NCBI GenBank assembly: GCA_030591405.1
Contig: JAUVBC010000103.1
Span: forward strand, 1-7,252
Length of the DNA: 7,252 nucleotides
Direction of reading: 5' to 3'
From: Candidatus Zixiibacteriota bacterium
GTDB taxonomy: Bacteria; Zixibacteria; MSB-5A5; GN15; PGXB01
The notes beneath the pieces are model-generated. The model saw nothing but the letters and a program-made list of their open reading frames with translations. It was not told the origin of the DNA and ran no database searches. Position 1 is the stretch's first letter. The number at the start of each line of letters is the position of its first letter. Position numbers and translations under genes: made by a program. This document shows, piece after piece, positions 1 through 7,172 of this stretch.

Positions 1-1296
1 AATTTCTTTTGAGATCGCCTCGGCATTTAATCTTAAAAGAGGCTCGGTATTGGATGGCCTAACATTGAACCAAAAATCATCATAGGCAACACTGATACCA
101 TCCATTCGGTCGATTTCGCCATCAGAACAAAATTCGGCTATTTGTTCTATTTTGTCCTTTACAGAATCGACTTTGGAGTTAATCTCGCCCGATCTGAAAT
201 ATGGGTCAATTTCGGCAATTTTGTCGTGAAGCTGAATATCGCTACGGCTGAGAAGGTCAAGGCAGACCAGAAGGGCGATCAGTCCGGAATCGGAAAACCA
301 GAAATCTCTAAAATAGAAATGCCCGGAATGTTCACCGCCAAAGATAGCGTTATGTTTTTTCATCAGCGGTTTTATCAAAGCATGTCCGACTCTGGTTTTG
401 ATTGGTTTACCACCCTTGCGTTCTATTAATTCCGGCACAGCTTTGGAGCAAATAAGATTATAGAGAATGGTCTCACCTGGATATTTATCAAGCAGATTAT
501 CAGATACCAGTGCCGTGACCATATCGCCACCAACTTGATTGCCAAATTTATCAACAAGAAACATCCGGTCGGCATCGCCGTCAAAAGCAACTCCAAAATC
601 AGCTTTTACTTCAGCAATTTTCTTTTGAAGATCGACCAGATTTTCCAGTTCTATCGGCGAAGCCGGATGATTGGGGAAACTGCCATCAGGTTCAAAAAAC
701 AATTTTGTGACCTCAATTGGCAATTTTTCAAAAACGGGTGGAAGGGTCATCCCGGCCATCCCATTGCCGGCATCAACAACAATTTTAAACGGTTTGATTT
801 TAGCCGGATTGATAAATGACAGGCAATGTTCGGCATACTCAACAGAAATATCTTTTCTGGCAATATTACCTCGTTGCGGCGATTTTTGAATAATTTCGTT
901 TTCCATCGCCTCTTTGATCTTGTCGAGCCCAGCCTGTCCCGAGAGCGGTTGAGCCAACTGGCGGCAGATTTTGAAACCGTTATAATCTTTTGGATTGTGA
1001 CTCGCCGTGATCATAACGCCGCCGTCATATCCATATTTGCCGACCGCAAAATATAATCCGTCGGTCGATACCATCCCGATATCGATAACGTCGGCTCCGG
1101 CATCGAGAATACCGGAAGCGAGAGCGTCAAAAAGTTCATCGGAGGAAACCCGCATATCACGGCCAACCGCAATCGCCTTTGGTTTGAGATAACCGGCCAA
1201 ACCATTGCCGATCCGATAAGCAACATCGGTGTTTAATTGATCAGGGAAGATACCCCTGATATCATAAGCCTTAAATATTGATCCGTCAAAATTCAA
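1..1296 (-). CDS. manB: Phosphomannomutase/phosphoglucomutase, C-terminus cut by window edge
   Basis: Alpha-D-phosphohexomutase that interconverts hexose 6-phosphate and 1-phosphate (mannose and/or glucose), feeding nucleotide-sugar and envelope glycan synthesis in the cytoplasm. The visible 432 residues contain all four family signatures in order: the N-terminal FKAYDIRG stretch (residues 8-15), the TASHNP catalytic loop with phosphoserine Ser99 (97-102), the metal-binding DGDADR loop (239-244), the sugar-binding GEHSGH loop (321-326), and the phosphate-binding RPSNTEP loop (413-419). The family is usually about 440-470 residues, so perhaps 10-40 residues are missing beyond base 1. The start is TTG: no in-frame ATG or GTG precedes it, an AAAGGA Shine-Dalgarno lies 7 nt upstream, and the N-terminus then has the normal family length. 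The gene diverges from the transporter at 1460. The choice between mannose and glucose specificity cannot be made from sequence; dual-specificity enzymes of the AlgC/ManB type are common. Confidence 0.95.
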   Translation of the reverse strand, partial: MNFDGSIFKAYDIRGIFPDQLNTDVAYRIGNGLAGYLKPKAIAVGRDMRVSSDELFDALASGILDAGADVIDIGMVSTDGLYFAVGKYGYDGGVMITASHNPKDYNGFKICRQLAQPLSGQAGLDKIKEAMENEIIQKSPQRGNIARKDISVEYAEHCLSFINPAKIKPFKIVVDAGNGMAGMTLPPVFEKLPIEVTKLFFEPDGSFPNHPASPIELENLVDLQKKIAEVKADFGVAFDGDADRMFLVDKFGNQVGGDMVTALVSDNLLDKYPGETILYNLICSKAVPELIERKGGKPIKTRVGHALIKPLMKKHNAIFGGEHSGHFYFRDFWFSDSGLIALLVCLDLLSRSDIQLHDKIAEIDPYFRSGEINSKVDSVKDKIEQIAEFCSDGEIDRMDGISVAYDDFWFNVRPSNTEPLLRLNAEAISKEI

Positions 1297-1303
1297 TTTT
1301 GAT

Positions 1304-1309
1304 TCCTTT
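1304..1309 (-). promoter_or_regulatory. Shine-Dalgarno supporting the TTG start of manB
   Basis: On the minus strand this reads AAAGGA, 7 nt before the TTG at 1296-1294. It is the only plausible ribosome-binding site near the start of the mutase reading frame and, with the family N-terminus, decides the start codon. Confidence 0.75.
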
Positions 1310-1320
1310 CGAGAACTCTG

Positions 1321-1348
1321 AATATACAAAATCGTTCAGTCCGGTCAA
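1321..1348 (-). promoter_or_regulatory. Sigma-70-type promoter for manB
   Basis: Read on the minus strand, a -35 box TTGACC (1348-1343) is followed after 16 bp by a -10 box TATATT (1326-1321). Each box matches the sigma-70 consensus at five of six positions. Transcription would begin near 1314, giving a short leader of about 18 nt that contains the AAAGGA ribosome-binding site. This is a motif match by eye; no start site is known. Confidence 0.65.
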
Positions 1349-1459
1349 AATGTTTTATTTAGTAGTTAGATATATTTTATACAAATTTGATTTCCATATT
1401 ATTAATAAATCGTTAATATTTTTCATATATTTATTATTATTTCGTATCTTGATTTAATT
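1349..1459. promoter_or_regulatory. Very A+T-rich divergent intergenic region upstream of the transporter
   Basis: About 85% A+T by eye, with runs such as TATATTTTAT and TTATTATTATT. It must carry the promoter for the transporter at 1460. A TTGATT at 1387-1392 is a possible -35 box, but nothing at 16-18 bp spacing is a convincing -10 box, so no promoter is placed. No ribosome-binding site is recognisable directly before the ATG at 1460. No small gene or RNA is evident. Confidence 0.4.
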
Positions 1460-2599
1460 ATGCCACTCGGAATAAAGCAAAATAATCTGTTTACAGTCAC
1501 TTTCTCTGCCTTTGTAATGTGTATCGGCTTTTATGCCTGGCGAATTATGTTTAATAATTTTGCGGTTGAGCAATTTGATGCCTCACCGACCGATATCGGT
1601 ATCATTCAGGCGGTTAGAGAAATTCCCGGGTTGCTGGCGTTTACGGTTGGTATAATAGCGATGAAATTGACCGAATCGCGAATTGTCGCCCTGTCAATAA
1701 TCCTGATGGGGGTAGGCCTGATGTTGTGCGGGGTTTCGCCGTCGCTGGTAGTTTTGGGTTTGGCGTCATTTATTCTTTCGGTCGGATTTCATTATTTCGA
1801 ACCGACCAATAGTTCTCAATTATTGCTTTTGGCCAATAACGATAATCTTGGCAAAGTCCAGGGAGTATATCGTTCCTATGAATCGCTGGCCGGTCTGGTC
1901 GGTGGGTTGATGATTTTAGGTATGACTCTGTTTTTGTCTTATGAGTATACTTTTTATATAATTGGTGCTCTGGTGATTCTGGTAGGAATTTATCTGGTTT
2001 TGGCACTTCCACCTAATCGCGGTAAATCCGAAAATCGGAAAATGGTAATCAAGAAAAAATACTGGCTTTATTATGTGTTGTATTTTTTGCGTGGTTGCCG
2101 TCGACATGTTTTTACTACTTTTGCGATATTTTTACTGGTGAAAAATCATGGATTGTCGATTTCGATGGTCTCGATTCTGGTAATTTCCAGTAATTTGGTA
2201 ACATTTTTTACCAATCGCTGGATGGGCAATCTGACTGATAAACTTGGAGAGCGGTTTATTCTGGCCGGTAGTTCAATGCTTTTGATATTCATTTTTGCCG
2301 GGTATGCTTATATTGATTATCTGCCGGTTCTTATAATATTTTATCTGATTGATAATACTCTTTTTAATTCGGCAATTGCGCTGCGATCATATTTGATGAA
2401 GATATCCAACAGCGAGGATCTGACCGGATGTTTATCATTTGGGATGACTTCAAATCATATTGCGGCGGTAGTGATACCAATCGGCGGCGGGGTTATCTGG
2501 ACCTATTTTGGACACGAGGCAACCTTTTTAATCGGCGCCGCGATAGTTTTTGTCGATATGATCTTTTCTTTTATGATTCCTGGTAAAAAGACGCTGTAA
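1460..2599 (+). CDS. Major Facilitator Superfamily transporter, substrate unknown
   Basis: Integral inner-membrane protein of 379 residues, a typical length for a 12-helix MFS carrier. Hydrophobic segments lie at roughly 9-29, 43-67, 74-92, 95-113, 138-158, 162-184, then a charged cytoplasmic loop (about 185-200, PPNRGKSENRK), and 202-226, 232-254, 265-283, 287-309, 327-348 and 352-374. GNLTDKLGERF at 256-266 resembles MFS motif A at the loop between helices 8 and 9, which fits a two-times-six-helix fold. The start of predicted helix 7 carries an unusual basic cluster, RGCRRH (211-216). The ATG at 1460 is used because an in-frame stop lies not far upstream with no other start between, and the N-terminus leads directly into helix 1. 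No Shine-Dalgarno is visible. The gene is followed by a terminator, so it appears to be transcribed alone. Assignment to MFS is firm; the substrate is not predictable from sequence or neighbours. Confidence 0.85.
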   Translation: MPLGIKQNNLFTVTFSAFVMCIGFYAWRIMFNNFAVEQFDASPTDIGIIQAVREIPGLLAFTVGIIAMKLTESRIVALSIILMGVGLMLCGVSPSLVVLGLASFILSVGFHYFEPTNSSQLLLLANNDNLGKVQGVYRSYESLAGLVGGLMILGMTLFLSYEYTFYIIGALVILVGIYLVLALPPNRGKSENRKMVIKKKYWLYYVLYFLRGCRRHVFTTFAIFLLVKNHGLSISMVSILVISSNLVTFFTNRWMGNLTDKLGERFILAGSSMLLIFIFAGYAYIDYLPVLIIFYLIDNTLFNSAIALRSYLMKISNSEDLTGCLSFGMTSNHIAAVVIPIGGGVIWTYFGHEATFLIGAAIVFVDMIFSFMIPGKKTL

Positions 2600-2616
2600 T
2601 ATTTTATATCTGTTAA

Positions 2617-2627
2617 GATAAATTATC
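2617..2627. repeat. Short perfect inverted repeat upstream of the ior promoter
   Basis: GATAA-A-TTATC is a perfect 5-bp inverted repeat with a 1-nt centre. It ends 23 bp before the -35 box of the iorA promoter. It could be a small operator or simply chance in an A+T-rich gap; there is no second copy that I can see in the window. Confidence 0.25.
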
Positions 2628-2639
2628 ATCAAAAGAGAT

Positions 2640-2671
2640 GCTTCCGGCGGTTGACCCCGGCGAGCTTTTTT
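2640..2671 (+). terminator. Rho-independent terminator after the transporter gene
   Basis: GCTTCCGG (2640-2647) pairs with CCGGCGAGC (2657-2665) with one bulged C (2661) and one G-T wobble. Two more G-C pairs (2649-2650 with 2655-2656) close a TTGA tetraloop. The hairpin is followed at once by six T residues (2666-2671). It lies 40 bp after the transporter stop codon, in the right orientation to end that transcript. Its loop and 3' arm overlap the promoter of the downstream operon. Confidence 0.75.
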
Positions 2672-2679
2672 CTTATAAT
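2651..2679 (+). promoter_or_regulatory. Sigma-70-type promoter for the iorA-iorB-buk-ptb operon
   Basis: A -35 box TTGACC (2651-2656, five of six consensus positions) is followed after exactly 17 bp by a perfect -10 box TATAAT (2674-2679). Transcription would start near 2685-2687, giving a leader of about 32 nt before the iorA ATG. The -35 box sits in the apical part of the upstream terminator hairpin, and the 17-bp spacer contains the hairpin 3' arm and the T-tract. This is a strong motif match, not a mapped start. Confidence 0.75.
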
Positions 2680-2717
2680 ATCAGTAATAAAAGAAGGCTA
2701 AATAGTAGAGATATAAT

Positions 2718-4502
2718 ATGAAAAATTTCTTATCGGGAAATGAGGCGGTTGCACGAGGAGCCCTTGAGGCTGGTATCAAACTGGCCGCGGCATATCCTGG
2801 AACTCCCTCGACCGAAATTCTGGAAAATATCGCCGACAAGTTTCCATCGATCTATTCGCAATGGTCACCAAATGAAAAGGTTGCCTTTGAAGTCGGGATT
2901 GGTGCATCGCTGGGTGGTGCGCGAACATTGGTGACGATGAAACATGTCGGTCTCAATGTTGCCGCTGACCCGTTTATGACTTTTGCTTATACCGGTGTTG
3001 GCGGCGGATTTGTTATTGTCTCAGCCGATGATCCTGAAATGCACTCATCGCAGAACGAGCAGGATAATCGTTTCTATGCCAAGTTTGCCCAGATTCCGTT
3101 TCTGGAACCAAGCGATAGTCAGGAATCAAAAGATTTTGTCAAATTGGCCTGCGAAATATCAGAACAGTTTGATACGCCGGTGATGCTTCGGATGACAACC
3201 CGGATTTCTCATTCAAAGGGAATCGTTCTGGAGGGTGAACCAATCGAACCACCAGCCGAAGGTTTCAAACGGGATATGAACAAGTATGTGATGATTCCAT
3301 CAAATGCCCGTAAACGGCATGTGGTGGTAGCCGAACGTCTCGAAAAGCTGCAAAAATATTCTGAAGAAACCGAACTTAATTTTGTCGAAGATAACGGTTC
3401 CAATATCGGTATTATCACCGGCGGGATTGCATATCAATATGCCAAAGATAATCTACCCGAGGTCGACTATCTAAAAATCGGATTCGGTTTCCCTCTTCCA
3501 TTGAATAAAATTCGTAAATTTGTGAAGTCGCATAAGACTACTCTGATTATTGAAGAGTTGGAACCTTACTACGAAGAACAGATCAAAGCGGCCGGAATAA
3601 ATATTGATGGTAAAAAGTATTTTTCCAACCTTGGAGAATTGTCACCATACAAAGTGGCGCTCGGTCTTAAAGAAGCCGGAATAATTGACCAGGTAACGAT
3701 GGCAGAATTTGAACCAGAGCAGTTATTCCCTCGTCCGCCGGTGCTTTGTCCGGGGTGCCCGCATCGCGCACCGTTTATGGCACTAAAAAAACTGAAGGTT
3801 CCGGTTACCGGTGATATCGGTTGCTACACTCTTGCCGTTTTGCCGCCATTAAATATTATGGATACCTGTATCTGTATGGGTGCATCGATCGGTAATGCGA
3901 TCGGTATGGAAAAAGTGAATCCGGATGAAAACGGAACCGCCGCGGTTATTGGTGATTCCACCTTTCTGCATTCCGGTATAACCGGACTGCTTGATGCCGT
4001 TTATAACAAAAGCAATATTACCGTTGTTATTTTGGATAATCGTATCACGGCGATGACCGGCGGGCAACATAATCCGGCAACCGGACAGACCCTGATGGGC
4101 GAAAAAACCAAAGAGGTTAATCTGATTGAATTATGCAAAGCGCTTGGTGTCGAATCGGTTCATGAAGTCGATCCGTATGATTATCAGGCGACTCTTGATG
4201 TTTTAAAAACTGAACTCAAAAAACCAGGGCCATCGGTGGTGATAACCAATAAGCCGTGTGTCTTGATGCCGAAACGGGTGATGGACAAACCGTACGAAGT
4301 AATTCTTGATGAGTGCAACGGATGCAGCGCCTGTTTTAGAATCGGTTGTCCCGCTATTTCAACCTCGAAAGAGTTAACCAAACGGAATCGACCCAAAGCA
4401 ATTATCGATCCGTTGCTCTGCACCGGCTGTTCTGTTTGCGCACAGATTTGTAAACCAGAGGCGATAGTTTTGGTTTCTGAGCCAGCAGTGGTGGGTAAAT
4501 AA
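2718..4502 (+). CDS. iorA: Indolepyruvate:ferredoxin oxidoreductase, alpha subunit
   Basis: Large subunit of the oxygen-sensitive, thiamine-diphosphate enzyme that converts aryl-2-oxoacids (indolepyruvate, phenylpyruvate and relatives) plus CoA to acyl-CoA, CO2 and reduced ferredoxin (EC 1.2.7.8). The 594 residues are near the family's usual length. In order: an N-terminal pyrimidine-binding domain with the typical YPGTPSTEI (26-34) and FEVGIGASLGGART (57-70); a middle domain; a ThDP pyrophosphate domain starting at CPGCPHR (344-350) and containing GDSTFLHSG (412-420) and LDNRITAMTGGQ (439-450); and a C-terminal ferredoxin domain for two [4Fe-4S] clusters with Cys533, 536, 539, 544 and Cys568, 571, 574, 578. 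All eight ligands are present. The Shine-Dalgarno is weak (GAG 7 nt before ATG). It is the first gene of the operon, and iorB follows after 1 nt. The genuine substrate could be aryl, branched-chain or other 2-oxoacids. Confidence 0.95.
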   Translation: MKNFLSGNEAVARGALEAGIKLAAAYPGTPSTEILENIADKFPSIYSQWSPNEKVAFEVGIGASLGGARTLVTMKHVGLNVAADPFMTFAYTGVGGGFVIVSADDPEMHSSQNEQDNRFYAKFAQIPFLEPSDSQESKDFVKLACEISEQFDTPVMLRMTTRISHSKGIVLEGEPIEPPAEGFKRDMNKYVMIPSNARKRHVVVAERLEKLQKYSEETELNFVEDNGSNIGIITGGIAYQYAKDNLPEVDYLKIGFGFPLPLNKIRKFVKSHKTTLIIEELEPYYEEQIKAAGINIDGKKYFSNLGELSPYKVALGLKEAGIIDQVTMAEFEPEQLFPRPPVLCPGCPHRAPFMALKKLKVPVTGDIGCYTLAVLPPLNIMDTCICMGASIGNAIGMEKVNPDENGTAAVIGDSTFLHSGITGLLDAVYNKSNITVVILDNRITAMTGGQHNPATGQTLMGEKTKEVNLIELCKALGVESVHEVDPYDYQATLDVLKTELKKPGPSVVITNKPCVLMPKRVMDKPYEVILDECNGCSACFRIGCPAISTSKELTKRNRPKAIIDPLLCTGCSVCAQICKPEAIVLVSEPAVVGK

Positions 4503-4503
4503 A

Positions 4504-5109
4504 ATGAAAAACGATATAAAAAATGTTTTGATAGTTGGTGTTGGTGGACAGGGTGTCCTGTTGGCTTCGGAAGTACTATCTGAAACGGCGATGTTGGTAG
4601 GTCTCGATATCAAAAAATCAGAGGTGCACGGGATGTCACAGCGGGGCGGGGTGGTGACTTCGCATGTTAAATTTGGTACCAAAGTTTATTCGCCAATTAT
4701 TCCATATGGGCAGGCCGATATAATTGTTTCGTTTGAACAGGCTGAAGCGCTTCGTTCGATTGAGTGGCTGAAAAAAAATGGTCTGATTGCTACTTCACGA
4801 ACAAGACTGGTGCCGCCGATTGCGTCGAGCGGAAAATTCTTTTATCCTGATGATCCGATTGCCGAATTGAAAACAAAGGTCAGCCGGGTGATTGCTCTTG
4901 ATGCCGATAAGATTGCGCTCGAACTGGGGAACCCCCGGTTGGTCAATATTTTACTTCTGGGAGTGATCTCTGGCGAACTTGGGTTTGACAGTACCATCTG
5001 GAACGATGCCATTAAAAAACGAGTCAAACCAAAATTTGTTGATATCAATCTTTTGGCGTTTGCCAAAGGTCAGGAACTGGCGAAAAAATCAAATACGGTT
5101 TCTGCCTGA
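4504..5109 (+). CDS. iorB: Indolepyruvate:ferredoxin oxidoreductase, beta subunit
   Basis: Small subunit of the IorAB enzyme, corresponding to the gamma domain of pyruvate/2-oxoacid:ferredoxin oxidoreductases. The 201 residues open with the nucleotide-fold glycine loop GVGGQGVL (12-19), followed by SEVHGMSQRGG (39-49), the characteristic signature of this domain, and match the family's usual size of about 190-210. It has no iron-sulfur cysteines, as expected, since these sit in IorA. It begins one base after the iorA stop. The GGTGGG in the last codons of iorA can act as its ribosome-binding site, so the two subunits are probably translationally coupled, giving matched amounts of the two partners. 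The assignment is supported independently by the fold motifs and by adjacency to iorA. Confidence 0.94.
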   Translation: MKNDIKNVLIVGVGGQGVLLASEVLSETAMLVGLDIKKSEVHGMSQRGGVVTSHVKFGTKVYSPIIPYGQADIIVSFEQAEALRSIEWLKKNGLIATSRTRLVPPIASSGKFFYPDDPIAELKTKVSRVIALDADKIALELGNPRLVNILLLGVISGELGFDSTIWNDAIKKRVKPKFVDINLLAFAKGQELAKKSNTVSA

Positions 5110-5117
5110 TTGACAAT

Positions 5118-5122
5118 AGGGG
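5118..5122 (+). promoter_or_regulatory. Shine-Dalgarno that selects the ATG start of buk
   Basis: AGGGG (with GGAG continuing to 5124) lies 5 nt before ATG at 5128. It lies inside the longer reading frame that would open with TTG at 5110, arguing that translation begins at 5128 instead. Confidence 0.7.
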
Positions 5123-5127
5123 AGAGT

Positions 5128-6198
5128 ATGGACAAGGTTATTATTGTCGTTAATCCCGGTTCGACATCTACTAAGGTTGCACTATTTAATTTAAAAAATG
5201 AATGTATTGCAGATTCGGCGGTGAGTCATCCGTCGGATCAATTGGCGCAATTCGATAATGTCGCCGATCAGTTTGATTTAAGATTATCCGGAATTGAAAG
5301 CTGGCTTCAGGAACAAAATATTGACAACATGAATGTGGTTGCGATTGCCGGACGCGGCGCACCGATGAAGCCATTGGAAAGCGGAATTTATAATATCAAC
5401 GCGAAGATGCTTGATGATTTAAAATCAATGCGCTATTCCAACCATGCATCTAATTTGGGTTCGATCATATCAGATTACCTCGGAAAAAAATATAATGTCC
5501 CGGCGATAATTGTTGATCCGGTCACTATTGATGATTTCACCGACTATGCAAGAGTTTCAGGAATTCCTGAAATAGAGCGAAAATGCCGTTCGCATGCACT
5601 TAACCTTCGCGAGGTTTGCCGTCGTCAGGCAATCAAACTTAATAAAACAATTGATTCCTGCCATTTTATCGGGGTTCATATGGGCGGCGGAATCTCGATC
5701 GCCGCTATCAGAAAAGGTAAAATAATTGAGGTCAACGACGCTCTTCTTGGGATGGGACCATTTTCTCCAGATAGAGCTGGCGCGTTACCGATTGGTGCTT
5801 TAGTCAAACTCTCCTTTTCCGGTAAGTACACCGAACCGGAATTAATATTAAAGCTATCGCGTGAATCGGGATTAAAAGCATATCTCGGCGAAGCCGATTT
5901 ACGAAAAGTTGAAGAACGAATCGAAGGCGGCGACAAAAAAGCAGAGCTTTACTATGAAGCGATGCTTTATCAAATAGCAAAAGAAATTGGTGCCTGTGCT
6001 GTAGTTCTTAAGGGTGAAATCGACGGGATTATTTTAACCGGCGGAATGGCGCACTCAAAAAAATTGACCAATATATTGTCGGAGTATATTTCATTTTTGG
6101 GCAAAGTTATTCTGGTGCCGGGTGAGTTTGAGATGGAAGCGCTTGCCGGTGGTGCCATCAGAGTTTTAGATAATGAAGAATCACCAAAAGAGTATTAA
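5128..6198 (+). CDS. buk: Butyrate (acyl-acid) kinase
   Basis: Cytoplasmic acid kinase of the acetokinase/ASKHA fold, catalysing acyl-phosphate + ADP to carboxylic acid + ATP in the fermentative direction (EC 2.7.2.7 for butyrate). The 356 residues match butyrate kinases (about 355-360) and are shorter than acetate kinases (about 400). Seen in order: phosphate-1 loop NPGSTSTK (9-16), GRGAPMKPL (75-83), HASNLGSIIS (106-115), DPVTIDDF (130-137), the ISGMPEIERK-like segment SGIPEIERK (144-152) with HALN (156-159), the phosphate-2 loop HMGGGISIA (184-192), the DRAGALPIGAL segment (215-225), the adenosine loop LTGGMAHS (303-310), and PGEFEMEALAGGA (331-343). The ATG at 5128 has AGGGG upstream and gives the family N-terminus; an upstream TTG at 5110 would only add six residues. 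Eighteen nucleotides separate it from iorB. Given its neighbours, the natural substrate may be an aryl-acetyl or branched-chain acyl phosphate, not butyryl phosphate. Confidence 0.93.
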   Translation: MDKVIIVVNPGSTSTKVALFNLKNECIADSAVSHPSDQLAQFDNVADQFDLRLSGIESWLQEQNIDNMNVVAIAGRGAPMKPLESGIYNINAKMLDDLKSMRYSNHASNLGSIISDYLGKKYNVPAIIVDPVTIDDFTDYARVSGIPEIERKCRSHALNLREVCRRQAIKLNKTIDSCHFIGVHMGGGISIAAIRKGKIIEVNDALLGMGPFSPDRAGALPIGALVKLSFSGKYTEPELILKLSRESGLKAYLGEADLRKVEERIEGGDKKAELYYEAMLYQIAKEIGACAVVLKGEIDGIILTGGMAHSKKLTNILSEYISFLGKVILVPGEFEMEALAGGAIRVLDNEESPKEY

Positions 6199-6209
6199 AA
6201 TAAATTTAT

Positions 6210-7172
6210 ATGGAAACCAAAATAGAACCGATTAGCTCCTCCGATCAAATAATAAAAGCTGCGGCGCTACTTTCCCAAACGGGGCAGAAAAAAATGGTGG
6301 CGGTCGCCGGGGCGCAGGATGTTGATGTTATCGGTGCGCTCTCATCGGCCAATGCCGATGGAATCCTCAATGCCACTCTGTTTGGCGATAAAGGCAAAAT
6401 CGAGGAGATCGCCAGCAAAGAAAATATTGATATTTCAAAACTTGATATTATTGACAGACCCGATCCCCAGAAAGCGACTTATGAGGCGGTCAAAATGGCT
6501 GCCGAGGGCGCTGCCGATGTTGTGATGAAAGGATTTGTCTCAACCTCGACTTTACTGAAAACAGTTTTATCCAAGGAATTTGGTTTGCGAACAAAAAACA
6601 CCGTGTCACATACCGCTGTTTTGGATATTCCGGGGTATCATAAGCTGCTGTCAATGACCGATGGCGGGATGGTGGTCCGGCCAGATTTAGACCAAAAAAT
6701 TCAGATAATCGAAAATGCCGTATTGGTCAATAAGGCGCTTGGTATCAGTCCGGTCAAAGTTGCATTGGCCAGCGGAGTTGATGCCGAATATGATTCGGTC
6801 CCATCATCGATTGAGTGCAAAAAACTGATTGATATGTTTGCAAAGTTAAATATAGAAAATGTTGTCTTGCAAGGTCCGCTGGCTTTTGATACAGCTACTT
6901 CCAAAGAAATAGCCAGAGCGAAAAATATTGAGGGCCCGGTAGTTGGTGAAGCCGATATTTATCTGGTCAGTTCACTTGAAGAGTGCAATATCATCGCCAA
7001 GTCGTTGATTAATTTTGCCGATACGGTTTTTGCCGGAGTAATAACCGGAGCGAGAGTTCCGATCAGCCTGGTTTCACGAACCGATACTTTAAAAAACAAA
7101 AAGGCCTCGGTCTCAATTGCCTGTCTGGTTGCCGAGTATTACAAAACTATCGGATTCGGAGGTGTTTCGTGA
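6210..7172 (+). CDS. ptb: Phosphate butyryltransferase family (phosphate acyltransferase)
   Basis: Catalyses acyl-CoA + phosphate to acyl-phosphate + CoA, supplying the acyl-phosphate used by Buk. The 320 residues fit the Pta/Ptb family (about 300-330). Visible family features are the N-terminal MVAVAGAQDVDVIGAL (29-44), VVMKGFVSTSTLLKTVL (104-120), GLRTKNTVSH (125-134), HKLLSMTDGGM (144-154), PDLDQKIQIIENAV (158-171), VLQGPLAFDTATS (219-231), GEADIYLV (246-253) and ARVPISLVSRTDT (281-293). Compared with classical Ptb as I recall it (KGxxxTSTLLK, TDAAM, GDADI), it reads TDGGM and GEADI, so its acyl specificity may be shifted. It starts 11 nt after the buk stop with no clear Shine-Dalgarno (A+T-rich leader), so it may be translated by coupling. 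The next gene overlaps its stop by 4 nt. Phosphate acetyltransferase is the main alternative, but the adjacent buk favours Ptb. Confidence 0.88.
   Translation: METKIEPISSSDQIIKAAALLSQTGQKKMVAVAGAQDVDVIGALSSANADGILNATLFGDKGKIEEIASKENIDISKLDIIDRPDPQKATYEAVKMAAEGAADVVMKGFVSTSTLLKTVLSKEFGLRTKNTVSHTAVLDIPGYHKLLSMTDGGMVVRPDLDQKIQIIENAVLVNKALGISPVKVALASGVDAEYDSVPSSIECKKLIDMFAKLNIENVVLQGPLAFDTATSKEIARAKNIEGPVVGEADIYLVSSLEECNIIAKSLINFADTVFAGVITGARVPISLVSRTDTLKNKKASVSIACLVAEYYKTIGFGGVS
7158..7162 (+). promoter_or_regulatory. Shine-Dalgarno for the downstream GTG start
   Basis: GGAGG lies 6 nt before GTG at 7169. It sits inside the last codons of the ptb gene, next to a GTGA stop/start overlap at 7169-7172, a common arrangement for translational coupling. 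Confidence 0.8.

Noticed and set aside
142..1226. Several plus-strand frames of 60-95 codons (for example 142-429, 535-819, 826-1056)
   Set aside because: They lie opposite the uninterrupted phosphohexomutase frame, which carries all family motifs; the plus-strand products show no recognisable domain.
2712..2717. Second TATAAT directly before the iorA ATG
   Set aside because: It has no -35 box at proper spacing, and transcription from it would begin inside the gene; the TATAAT at 2674 has a matching -35 box at 17 bp.
5110..5127. Longer buk frame starting with TTG at 5110
   Set aside because: It would place the AGGGG ribosome-binding site inside the coding sequence and add six residues before the conserved family N-terminus; ATG at 5128 fits better.
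5128..6198. Acetate kinase as identity of the kinase
   Set aside because: Length (356 residues) and segments such as HASNLGSIIS and SGIPEIERK match butyrate kinase; acetate kinases are about 400 residues.
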